The notes under the pieces were generated by a model, which saw only the letters and a program-made list of their open reading frames with translations, was not told where the DNA came from and did not search any database. The position numbers and the translations under genes are program-made. Shown in pieces: positions 13,493 through 25,483 of a DNA stretch of 64,000 nucleotides. This DNA is from Coriaria nepalensis. Taxonomy: Eukaryota; Streptophyta; Magnoliopsida; Cucurbitales; Coriariaceae. The stretch is taken from contig CP114486.1 in assembly GCA_027186245.1 (NCBI GenBank), positions 7,392,501 through 7,456,500 of the forward strand, read 5' to 3'. How positions within the stretch are numbered: the stretch's first letter is position 1; each line of letters starts with the position of its first letter.

Positions 13493-16090
13493 ACATGTTT
13501 TCTTCAATGGTCATTAGCAAATTATGCATGAAACTAGTGTTTGAAGTGCAAAAACAGAATTCGTCCAAATTGCATTAATAAGATTTAGTTGCTTGAGAAG
13601 ACTAACTGAAATGATTTTCTAATCAAACAAATAAACATGTGTTCTTCAATGGTCATTAGCAAATTATGCATGAAACTAGTGTTTGGAGTGCAAAAACAGA
13701 ATTCGTCCAAATTGCATTAATAAGATTTAGTTGCTTGAGAAGACTAACTGAAATGATTTTCTGATCAAACAAATACACATGTGTCCTTCAAATGTCATTA
13801 GCAAATTATGCAGGAAACTCGTGTTTGAAGTGCAAAAACAGAATTCGTCCAAATTGCATTAATAAGATTTAGTTGCTTGAGAAGACTAACTGAAATGATT
13901 TTCTAATCAAACAAATACACATGTGTTCTTCAATGGTCATTAGCAAATTATGCATGAAACTAGTGTTTGAAGTGCAAAAACAGAATTCGTGGACATATTG
14001 CATTAATAAGATTTAGTTGCTTGAGAAGACTAACTAAAATGATTTTCTAATCAAACAAATACACATGTGTTCTTCAATGGTCATTAGCAAATTATGCATG
14101 AAACTAGTGTTTGAAGTGCAAAAACAGAATTCGTCCAAATTGCATTAATAAGATTTAGTTGCTTGAGAACACTAACTGAAATGATTTTCTAATCAAACAA
14201 ATACACATGTGTTCTTCAATGGTCATTACCAAATTATGCATGAAACTAGTGTTTGAAGTGCAAAAACAGAATTCGTCCAAATTGCATTAATAAGATTTAG
14301 TTGTTTGAGAAGACTAACTGAAATGATTTTCTAATCAAACAAATAAACATGTGTTCTTCAATGGTCATTAGCAAATTATGCATGAAACTAGTGTTTGGAG
14401 TGCAAAAACAGAATTCGTCCAAATTGCATTAATAAGATTTAGTTGCTTGAGAAGACTAACTGAAATGATTTTCAAATCAAACAAATACACATGTGTTCTT
14501 CAATGGTCATTTGCAAATTATGCATGAAACTAGTGTTTGAAGTGCAAAAACAGAATTCGTCCAAATTGCATTAATAAGATTTAGTTGCTTGGGAAGACTA
14601 ACTGAAATGATTTTCTAATCAAACAAATACACATGTGTTCTTCAATGGTCATTAGCAAATTATGCATGAAACTAGTGTTTGAAGTGCAAAAACAGAATTC
14701 GTCCATATTGCATTAATAAGATTTAGTTGCTTGAGAAGACTAACTAAAATGATTTTCTAATCAAACAAATGCACATGTGTTCTTCAAATGTCATTAGCAA
14801 ATTATGCAGGAAACTCGTGTTTGAAGTGCAAAAACAGAATTCGTCCAAATTGCATTAATAAGATTTAGTTGCTTGAGAAGACTAACTGAAATGATTTTCT
14901 AATCAAACAAATACACATGTGTTCTTCAATGGTCATTAGCAAATTATGAATGAAACTAGTGTTTGAAGTGCAAAAACAGAATTCGTCCAAATTGCATTAA
15001 TAAGATTTAGTTGCTTGAGAAGACTAACTGAAATGATTTTCTAATCAAACAAATACACATGTGTTCTTCAATGGTCATTAGCAAATTATGCATGAAACTA
15101 GTGTTTGAAATGCAAAAACAGAATTCGTCCAAATTGCATTAATAAGATTTAGTTGCTTGAGAAGACTAACTGAAATGATTTTCTAATCAAACAAATAAAC
15201 ATGTGTTCTTCAATGGTCATTAGCAAATTATGCATGAAACTAGTGTTTGAAGTGCAAAAATGGAATTCATTTGATTTGCATTCATATGATTAAGTTGATT
15301 GAGGAGACTCATTGAAATGAGTTTTAGATTAAACAAATGCACATGTGTTCTTCAATGGTCATTAGCAAATTATGCAGGAAACTAGTGTTTGAAGTGCAAA
15401 AACAGAATTCGTCCATATTGCATTAATAAGATTTAGTTGCTTGAGAAGACTAACTAAAATGATTTTCTAATCAAACAAATACACATGTGTTCTTCAATGG
15501 TCATTAGCAAATTATGCATGAAACTAGTGTTTGAAGTGCAAAAACAGAATTCGTCCAAATTGCATTAATAAGATTTAGTTGCTTGGGAAGACTAACTGAA
15601 ATGATTTTCTAATCAAACAAATACACATGTGTTCTTCAATGGTCATTAGCAAATTATGCATGAAACTAGTGTTTGAAGTGCAAAAACAGAATTCGTCCAT
15701 ATTGCATTAATAAGATTTAGTTGCTTGAAAAGACTAATTGAAATGATTTTCTGATCAAACAAATACACATGTGTCCTTCAAATGTCATTAGCATCTTATG
15801 CATTAATTAAACTTGTGTTTGAAGTACAAAAATTGAATTCGTTCGAATTGCATTCATACGATTTAGTTGCTTGAGGAGAGTCATTGAAATGAGTTTTAGG
15901 TGAAACAAATGCACATGTGTCCTGCAAAGATCATTAGCATGTTATGCATGATACTAGTGTTTGAAGTGCAAAAATAGAATTCATTTCAATTGCATTCATA
16001 TGATTTAGTTGATTGAGGAGACTCATTGAAATGAGTTTTAGATTAAACAAATGCACATGTGTTCTTCAATGGTCATTAGCAAATTATGCA
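13493..16090 (+). repeat. 2.6-kb segmental duplication, copy 1 (partner 18193-20790)
   Basis: Aligned by eye at a constant offset of 4700 bp (33 monomers plus 14 bp of identified insertions). Rare shared markers are a 2-bp insertion in CGTGGACATATTG (13989-14001), GGTCATTACC, TTGTTTGAGAAG, TTTTCAAATC, GGTCATTTGC and ATTATGAATG. I count about five substitutions over 2.6 kb. The match ends at 16090, where TGCATG here faces TGCAGG there. Immediately upstream this copy has one additional A monomer with ACATGTTTTC; beyond it the alignment continues at offset 4842. Confidence 0.88.
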
Positions 16091-16655
16091 TGAAACTAGT
16101 GTTTGAAGTGCAAAAACAGAATTCGTCCAAATTGCATTAATAAGATTTAGTTGCTTGAGAAGACTAACTGAAATGATTTTCTAATCAAACAAATACACAT
16201 GTTTTCTTCAATGGTCATTAGCAAATTATGCATGAAACTAGTGTTTGAAGTGCAAAAACAGAATTCGTCCAAATTGCATTAATAAGATTTAGTTGCTTGA
16301 GAAGACTAACTGAAATGATTTTCTGATCAAACAAATAAACATGTGTTCTTCAATGGTCATTAGCAAATTATGCATGAAACTAGTGTTTGAAGTGCAAAAA
16401 TGGAATTCATTTGATTTACATTCATATGATTAAGTTGATTGAGGAGACTCATTGAAATGAGTTTTAGATTAAACAAATGCACATGTGTTCTTCAATGGTC
16501 ATTAGCAAATTATGCATGAAACTAGTGTTTGAAGTGCAAAAACAGAATTCGTCCAAATTACATTAGTAAGATTTAGTTGCTTGAAAAGACTAATTGAAAT
16601 GATTTTCTGATCAAACAAATACACATGTGTCCTTCAAATGTCATTAGCATCTTAT
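15800..16655 (+). repeat. 856-bp six-monomer module, copy 3
   Basis: Same module with TTGATTTACA at 16411, 4846 bp from copy 2. 4846 equals 34 monomers plus four 4-bp insertions plus one 2-bp insertion, so length differences are fully explained by identified markers. The 1140-bp module 16656-17795 follows directly. Confidence 0.85.
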
Positions 16656-18322
16656 GCATTAATTAAACTTGTGTTTGAAGTACAAAAATTGAATTCGTTC
16701 GAATTGCATTCATACGATTTAGTTGCTTGAGGAGAGTCATTGAAATGAGTTTTAGGTGAAACAAATGCACATGTGTCCTGCAAAGATCATTAGCATGTTA
16801 TGCAAGATACTAGTGTTTGAAGTGCGAAAATAGAATTCATTTCAAATGCATTCATATGATTTAGTTGATTGAGGAGACTCATTGAAATGAGTTTTAGATT
16901 AAACAAATGCACATGTGTTCTTCAATGGTCATTAGCAAATTATGCAGGAAACTAGTGTTTCAAGTGCAAAAACAGAATTCGTCCAAATTGCATTAATAAG
17001 ATTTAGTTGCTTGAGAAGACTAACTGAAATGATTTTCTAATCAAACAAATACACATGTGTTCTTCAATGGTCATTAGCAAATTATGCATGAAACTAGTGT
17101 TTGAAGTGCAAAAACAGAATTCGTCCAAATTGCATTAATAAGATTTAGTTGCTTGAGAAGACTAACTGAAATGATTTTCTAATCAAACAAATACACATGT
17201 GTTCTTCAATGGTCATTAGCAAATTATGCATGAAACTAGTGTTTGAAGTGCAAAAACAGAATTCGTCCAAATTGCATTAATAAGATTTAGTTGCTTGAGA
17301 AGACTAACTGAAATGATTTTCTAATCAAACAAATACACATGTGTCCTTCAAATGTCATTAGCAAATTATGCACGAAACTAGTGTTTGAAGTGCAAAAACA
17401 GAATTCGTCCAAATTGCATTAATAAGATTTAGTTGCTTGAGAAGACTAACTGAAATGATTTTCTAATCAAACAAATACACATGTGTTCTTCAATGGTCAT
17501 TAGCAAATTATGCATGAAACTAGTGTTTGAAGTGCAAAAACAGAATTCGTCCAAATTGCATTAATAAGATTTAGTTGCTTGGGAAGACTAACTGAAATGA
17601 TTTTCTAATCAAACAAATACACATGTGTTCTTCAATGGTCATTAGCAAATTATGCATGAAACTAGTGTTTGAAGTGCAAAAACAGAATTCGTCCATATTG
17701 CATTAATAAGATTTAGTTGCTTGAAAAGACTAATTGAAATGATTTTCTGATCAAACAAATACACATGTGTCCTTCAAATGTCATTAGCATCTTATGCATT
17801 AATTAAACTTGTGTTTGAAGTACAAAAATTGAATTCGTTCGAATTGCATTCATACGATTTAGTTGCTTGAGGAGAGTCATTGAAATGAGTTTTTGGTGAA
17901 ACAAATGCACATGTGTCCTGCAAAGATCATTAGCATGTTATGCATGATACTAGTGTTTGAAGTGCAAAAATAGAATTCATTTCAATTGCATTCATATGAT
18001 TTAGTTGATTGAGGAGACTCATTGAAATGAGTTTTAGATTAAACAAATGCACATGTGTTCTTCAATGGTCATTAGCAAATTATGCATGAAACTAGTGTTT
18101 GAAGTGCAAAAACAGAATTCGTCCAAATTGCATTAATAAGATTTAGTTGCTTGAGAAGACTAACTGAAATGATTTTCTAATCAAACAAATACACATGTTT
18201 TCTTCAATGGTCATTAGCAAATTATGCATGAAACTAGTGTTTGAAGTGCAAAAACAGAATTCGTCCAAATTGCATTAATAAGATTTAGTTGCTTGAGAAG
18301 ACTAACTGAAATGATTTTCTAA
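16525..18322 (+). repeat. 1.8-kb segmental duplication, copy 2 (partner 9683-11480)
   Basis: Partner of 9683-11480 with markers GTTTCAAGTG at 16957, CACGAAACTAG near 17372 and ACATGTTTTC at 18193. It ends in one private change, GAGTTTTTGG near 17890. Its right end runs into the second copy of the 4700-bp-spaced duplication, so the region is a nest of overlapping duplications. Confidence 0.82.
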
Positions 18323-20790
18323 TCAAACAAATAAACATGTGTTCTTCAATGGTCATTAGCAAATTATGCATGAAACTAGTGTTTGGAGTGCAAAAACAGA
18401 ATTCGTCCAAATTGCATTAATAAGATTTAGTTGCTTGAGAAGACTAACTGAAATGATTTTCTGATCAAACAAATACACATGTGTCCTTCAAATGTCATTA
18501 GCAAATTATGCAGGAAACTCGTGTTTGAAGTGCAAAAACAGAATTCGTCCAAATTGCATTAATAAGATTTAGTTGCTTGAGAAGACTAACTGAAATGATT
18601 TTCTAATCAAACAAATACACATGTGTTCTTCAATGGTCATTAGCAAATTATGCATGAAACTAGTGTTTGAAGTGCAAAAACAGAATTCGTGGACATATTG
18701 CATTAATAAGATTTAGTTGCTTGAGAAGACTAACTAAAATGATTTTCTAATCAAACAAATACACATGTGTTCTTCAATGGTCATTAGCAAATTATGCATG
18801 AAACTAGTGTTTGAAGTGCAAAAACAGAATTCGTCCAAATTGCATTAATAAGATTTAGTTGCTTGAGAAGACTAACTGAAATGATTTTCTAATCAAACAA
18901 ATACACATGTGTTCTTCAATGGTCATTACCAAATTATGCATGAAACTAGTGTTTGAAGTGCAAAAACAGAATTCGTCCAAATTGCATTAATAAGATTTAG
19001 TTGTTTGAGAAGACTAACTGAAATGATTTTCTAATCAAACAAATAAACATGTGTTCTTCAATGGTCATTAGCAAATTATGCATGAAACTAGTGTTTGGAG
19101 TGCAAAAACAGAATTCGTCCAAATTGCATTAATAAGATTTAGTTGCTTGAGAAGACGAACTGAAATGATTTTCAAATCAAACAAATACACATGTGTTCTT
19201 CAATGGTCATTTGCAAATTATGCATGAAACTAGTGTTTGAAGTGCAAAAACAGAATTCGTCCAAATTGCATTAATAAGATTTAGTTGCTTGGGAAGACTA
19301 ACTGAAATGATTTTCTAATCAAACAAATACACATGTGTTCTTCAATGGTCATTAGCAAATTATGCATGAAACTAGTGTTTGAAGTGCAAAAACAGAATTC
19401 GTCCATATTGCATTAATAAGATTTAGTTGCTTGAGAAGACTAACTAAAATGATTTTCTAATCAAACAAATGCACATGTGTTCTTCAAATGTCATTAGCAA
19501 ATTATGCAGGAAACTCGTGTTTGAAGTGCAAAAACAGAATTCGTCCAAATTGCATTAATAAGATTTAGTTGCTTGAGAAGACTAACTGAAATGATTTTCT
19601 AATCAAACAAATACACATGTGTTCTTCAATGGTCATTAGCAAATTATGAATGAAACTAGTGTTTGAAGTGCAAAAAAAGAATTCGTCCAAATTGCATTAA
19701 TAAGATTTAGTTGCTTGAGAAGACTAACTGAAATGATTTTCTAATCAAACAAATACACATGTGTTCTTCAATGGTCATTAGCAAATTATGCATGAAACTA
19801 GTGTTTGAAATGCAAAAACAGAATTCGTCCAAATTGCATTAATAAGATTTAGTTGCTTGAGAAGACTAACTGAAATGATTTTCTAATCAAACAAATAAAC
19901 ATGTGTTCTTCAATGGTCATTAGCAAATTATGCATGAAACTAGTGTTTGAAGTGCAAAAATGGAATTCATTTGATTTGCATTCATATGATTAAGTTGATT
20001 GAGGAGACTCATTGAAATGAGTTTTAGATTAAACAAATGCACATGTGTTCTTCAATGGTCATTAGCAAATTATGCAGGAAACTAGTGTTTGAAGTGCAAA
20101 AACAGAATTCGTCCATATTGCATTAATAAGATTTAGTTGCTTGAGAAGACTAACTAAAATGATTTTCTAATCAAACAAATACACATGTGTTCTTCAATGG
20201 TCATTAGCAAATTATGCATGAAACTAGTGTTTGAAGTGCAAAAACAGAATTCGTCCAAATTGCATTAATAAGATTTAGTTGCTTGGGAAGACTAACTGAA
20301 ATGATTTTCTAATCAAACAAATACACATGTGTTCTTCAATGGTCATTAGCAAATTATGCATGAAACTAGTGTTTGAAGTGCAAAAACAGAATTCGTCCAT
20401 ATTGCATTAATAAGACTTAGTTGCTTGAAAAGACTAATTGAAATGATTTTCTGATCAAACAAATACACATGTGTCCTTCAAATGTCATTAGCATCTTATG
20501 CATTAATTAAACTTGTGTTTGAAGTACAAAAATTGAATTCGTTCGAATTGCATTCATACGATTTAGTTGCTTGAGGAGAGTCATTGAAATGAGTTTTAGG
20601 TGAAAAAAATGCACATGTGTCCTGCAAAGATCATTAGCATGTTATGCATGATACTAGTGTTTGAAGTGCAAAAATAGAATTCATTTCAATTGCATTCATA
20701 TGATTTAGTTGATTGAGGAGACTCATTGAAATGAGTTTTAGATTAAACAAATGCACATGTGTTCTTCAATGGTCATTAGCAAATTATGCA
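18193..20790 (+). repeat. 2.6-kb segmental duplication, copy 2 (partner 13493-16090)
   Basis: Second copy, carrying the same 2-bp insertion (CGTGGACATATTG, 18689-18701). Private differences include GAAGACGAAC near 19156, CAAAAAAAGA near 19677, AAGACTTAG near 20414 and GTGAAAAAAATG near 20602. It ends close to the boundary of the left block. Confidence 0.88.
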
Positions 20791-20940
20791 GGAAACTAGT
20801 GTTTCAAGTGCAAAAACAGAATTCGTCCAAATTGCATTAATAAGATTTAGTTGCTTGAGAAGACTAACTGAAATGATTTTCTAATCAAACAAATACACAT
20901 GTGTTCTTCAATGGTCATTAGCAAATTATGCATGAAACTA

Positions 20941-21366
20941 GTGTTTGAAGTGCAAAAACAGAATTCGTCCAAATTGCATTAATAAGATTTAGTTGCTTGA
21001 GAAGACTAACTGAAATGATTTTCTAATCAAACAAATACACATGTGTCCTTCAAATGTCATTAGCATGTTATGCATTAAACTTGTGTTTGGAGTACGAAAA
21101 TTGAATTCGTTCGAATTGCATTCATATGATTTAGTTGCTTGAGGAGAGCCATTGAAATGAATATTGGGTGAAACAAATGCACATGTGTCCTTCAAAGATC
21201 ATTAGCATGTTATGCATGAAACTAGTGTTTGAAGTGCAAAAATGGAATTCATTTGATTTGCATTCATATGATTAAGTTGATTGAGGAGACTCATTGAAAT
21301 GAGTTTTAGATTAAACAAATGCACATGTGTTCTTCAATGGTCATTAGCAAATTATGCAAGAAACTA
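20941..21366 (+). repeat. D-B-C signature trio with GAATATTGGG, right flank
   Basis: Monomers 20941-21082, 21083-21224 and 21225-21366 repeat the special variant trio of 282-711, including GGAGTACGAAAATTG and GAATATTGGGTGAAAC. The first monomer here ends GCATTAAACTT and lacks the 4-bp insertion found at 413. This marks the change from the left block to the middle block. Confidence 0.83.
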
Positions 21367-24300
21367 GTGTTTGAAGTGCAAAAACAGAATTCGTCCAAAT
21401 TGCATTAATAAGATTTAGTTGCTTGAGAAGACTAACTGAAATGATTTTCTAATCAAACAAATACACATGTGTTCTTCAATGGTTATTAGCAAATTATGCA
21501 TGAAACTAGTGTTTGAAGTGCAAAAACAGAATTCGTCCAAATTGCATTCATACGATTTAGTTGCTTGAGGAGAGTCATTGAAATGAGTTTTAGGTGAAAC
21601 AAATGCACATGTGTCCTTCAAAGATCATTAGCATGTTATGCATGGATACTAGTGTTTGAAGTGCAAAAATAGAATTCATTTGAATTGCATTCATATGATT
21701 TAGTTGGTTGAGGAGACTCATTGAAATGAGTTTTAGATTTAACAAATGCACATGTGTTCTTCAATGGTCATTAGCAAATTATGCAGGTAACTAGTGTTTG
21801 AAGTGCAAAAACAGAATTCGTCCAAATTGCATTAGTAAGATTTAGTTGCTTGAGAAGACTAACTGAAATGATTTTCTAATGAAACAAATACACATGTGTT
21901 CTTCAATGGTCATTAGCAAATTATGCATGAAACTAGTGTTTGAAGTGCAAAAACAGAATTCGTCCAAAATGCATTAATAAGATTTAGTTGCTTGAGAAGA
22001 CTAACTGAAATGATTTTCTAATCAACCAAAAACACATGTGTTCTTCAATGGTCATTAACAAATTATGCATGAAACTAGTGTTTGAAGTGCAAAAACAGAA
22101 TTCGTCCAAATTGCATTAGTAAGATTTAGTTGCTTGAAAAGACTAATTGAAATGATTTTCTGATCAAACAAATACACATGTGTCCTTCAAATGTCATTAG
22201 CATGTTATGCATTAAACTTGTGTTTGAAGTACAAAAATTGAATTCGTTCGAATTGCATTCATACGATTTAGTTGCTTGAGGAGAGCCATTGAAATGAGTT
22301 TTAGGTGAAACAAATGCACATGTGTCCTTCAAAGATTATTAGCATGTTATACATGAAACTAGTGTTTGAAGTGCAAAAATAGAATTCATTTGATTTGCAT
22401 TCATATGATTTAGTTGATTGAGGAGACTCATTAAAATGAGTTTTTTGGTAAACAAATGCACATGTGTTCTTCAATGGTCATTAGCAAATTATGCAGGAAA
22501 CTAGTGTTTGAAGTGCAAAAACAGAATTCGTCCATATTGCATTAATAAGATTTAGTTGCTTGAGAAGACTAACTAAAATGATTTTCTAATCAAACAAATA
22601 CACATGTGTTCTTCAATGGTCATTAGCAAATTATGCATGAAACTAGTGTTTGAAGTGCAAAAATAGAATTCGTCCATATTGCATTAATAAGATTTAGTTG
22701 CTTGAAAAGACGAACTGAAATGATTTTCTAATCAAACAAATGCACATGTGTTCTTCAATGGTCATTAGCAAATTATGAGTGAAACTAGTGTTTGAAGTGC
22801 GAAAACAGAATTCGTCCAAATTGCATTAATAAGATTTAGTTGCTTGAGAAGACTAACTGAAATGATTTTCTAATCAAACAAATACACATGTGTTCTTCAA
22901 TGGTCATTAGCAAATTATGCATGAAACTAGTGTTTGAAGTGCAAAAACAGAATTCGTCCAAATTGCATTAGTAAGATTTAGTTGCTTGAAAAGACTAATT
23001 GAAATGATTTTCTGATCAAACAAATACACATGTGTCCTTCAAATGTCATTAGCATGTTATGCATGAAAGTAGTGTTTGAAGTGCAAAAATAGAATTCATT
23101 TGATTTGCATTCATATGATTTAGTTGATTGAGGAGACTCATTGAAATGAGTTTTGGATTAAACAAATGCACATGTGTTCTTCAATGGTCATTAGCAAATT
23201 ATGCAGGAAACTAGTGTTTGAAGTGCAAAAACAGAATTCATCCAAATTGCATTAATAAGATTTAGTTGCTTGAGAAGACTAACTGAAATGATTTTCTAAT
23301 CAAACAAATACACATGTGTTCTTCAATGGTCATTAGCAAATTATGCATGAAACTAGTGTTTGAAGTGCAAAAACAGAATTCGTCCAAATTGCATTAATAA
23401 GATTTAGTTGCTTGAGAAGACTAACTGAAATGATTTTCTAATCAAACAAATACACATGTGTTCTTCAATGGCCATTAGCAAATTATGCATGAAACTAGTG
23501 TTTGAAGTGCAAAAACAGAATTCCTCCATATTGCATTAATAAGATTTAGTTGCTTGAGAAGACTAACTGAAATGATTTTCTAATCAAACAAATACACATC
23601 TGTTCTTCAATGGTCATTAGCAAATTATGCATGAAACTAGTGTTTGAAGTGCAAAAACAGAATTCGTCCAAATTGCATTAATAAGATTTAGTTGCTTGAG
23701 AAGACTAACTAAAATGATTTTCTAATCAAACAAATACACATGTGTTCTTCAATGGTCATTAGCAAATTATGCATGAAACTAGTGTTTGAAGTGCAAAAAC
23801 AGAATTCGTCCAAATTGCATTAGTAAGGTTTGGTTGCTTGAAAAGACTAATTGAAATGATTTTCTGATCAAACAAATACACATGTGTCCTTCAAATGTCA
23901 TTAGCATGTTATGCATTAAACTTGTGTTTGAAGTACAAAAATTGAATTCGTTCGAATTGCATTCATACGATTTAGTTGCTTGAGGAGAGTCATTGAAATG
24001 AGTTTTAGGTGAAACAAATGCACATGTGTCCTTCAAAGATTATTAGCATGTTATGCATGAAACTAGTGTTTGAAGTGCAAAAATAGAATTCATTTGATTT
24101 GCATTCATATGATTTAGTTGATTGAGGAGACTCATTAAAATGAGTTTTTTGTTAAACAAATGCACATGTGTTCTTCAATGGTCATTAGCAAATTATGCAG
24201 GAAACTAGTGTTTGAAGTGCAAAAACAGAATTCATCCATATTGCATTAATAAGATTTAGTTGCTTGAGAAGACTAACTGAAATGATTTTCTAATCAAACA

Positions 24301-25483
24301 AATACACGTGTTCTTCAATGGTCATTAGCAAATTATGCATGAAACTAGTGTTTGAAGTGCAAAAACAGAATTCGTCCAAATTGCATTAGTAAGATTTAGT
24401 TGCTTGAAAAGACTAATTGAAATGATTTTCTGATCAAACAAATACACATGTGTCCTTCAAATGTCATTAGCATGTTATGCATGAAAGTAGTGTTTGAAGT
24501 GCAAAAATAGAATTCATTTGATTTGCATTCATATGATTTAGTTGATTGAGGAGACTCATTGAAATGAGTTTTGGATCAAACAAATGCACATGTGTTCTTC
24601 AATGGTCATTAGCAAATTATGCAGGAAACTAATGTTTGAAGTGCAAAAACAGAATTCGTCCAAATTGCATTAATAAGATTTAGTTTCTTGAGAAGACTAA
24701 CTGAAATGATTTTCTAATCAAACAAATACACATGTGTTCTTCAATGGTCATTAGCAAATTATGCATGAAACTAGTGTTTGAAGTGCAAAAACAGAATTCG
24801 TCCAAATTGCATTAGTAAGGTTTGGTTGCTTGAAAAGACTAATTGAAATGATTTTCTGATCAAACAAATACACATGTGTCCTTCAAATGTCATTAGCATG
24901 TTATGCATTAAACTGGTGTTTGAAGTACAAAAATTGAATTCGTTCGAATTGCATTCATACGATTTAGTTGCTTGAGGAGAGTCATTGAAATGAGTTTTAG
25001 GTGAAACAAATGCACATGTGTCCTTCAAAGATTATTAGCATGTTATGCATGAAACTAGTGTTTGAAGTGCAAAAATAGAATTCATTTGATTTGCATTCAT
25101 ATGATTTAGTTGATTGAGGAGACTCATTGAAATGAGTTTTTTGTTAAACAAATGCACATGTGTTCTTCAATGGTCATTAGCAAATTATGCAGGAAACTAG
25201 TGTTTGAAGTGCAAAAACAGAATTCGTCCATATTGCATTAATAAGATTTAGTTGCTTGAGAAGACTAACTAAAATGATTTTCTAATCAAACAAATACACA
25301 TGTGTTCTTCAATGGTCATTAGCAAATTATGCATGAAACTAGTGTTTGAAGTGCAAAAACAGAATTCGTCCAAATTGCATTAGTAAGATTTAGTTGCTTG
25401 AAAAGACTAATTGAAATGATTTTCTGATCAAACAAATACACATGTGTCCTTCAAATGTCATTAGCATGTTGTGCATGAAAGTA

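Larger units (their letters stand above)
1..20940 (+). repeat. Left block: irregular mosaic of A, D, B and C monomers
   Basis: About 146 monomers with no single fixed period. D monomers with the 4-bp insertion start their GCATTAATTAAAC tail at 413, 2402, 4536, 5392, 6816, 7956, 8528, 9526, 9814, 10954, 11810, 12240, 12954, 15800, 16656, 17796 and 20500. The intervals are about 14, 15, 6, 10, 8, 4, 7, 2, 8, 6, 3, 5, 20, 6, 8 and 19 monomers; those from 2402 onward fit 142n plus 4, or plus 6 where the extra 2-bp insertion lies inside. Small local indels exist, for example a 3-bp loss in TTCTTCTGG near 810 and one base lost in GTGTTTGAGTGC near 1427. Segments are repeatedly re-used, as listed separately. 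No gene or other element is visible. Confidence 0.9.
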
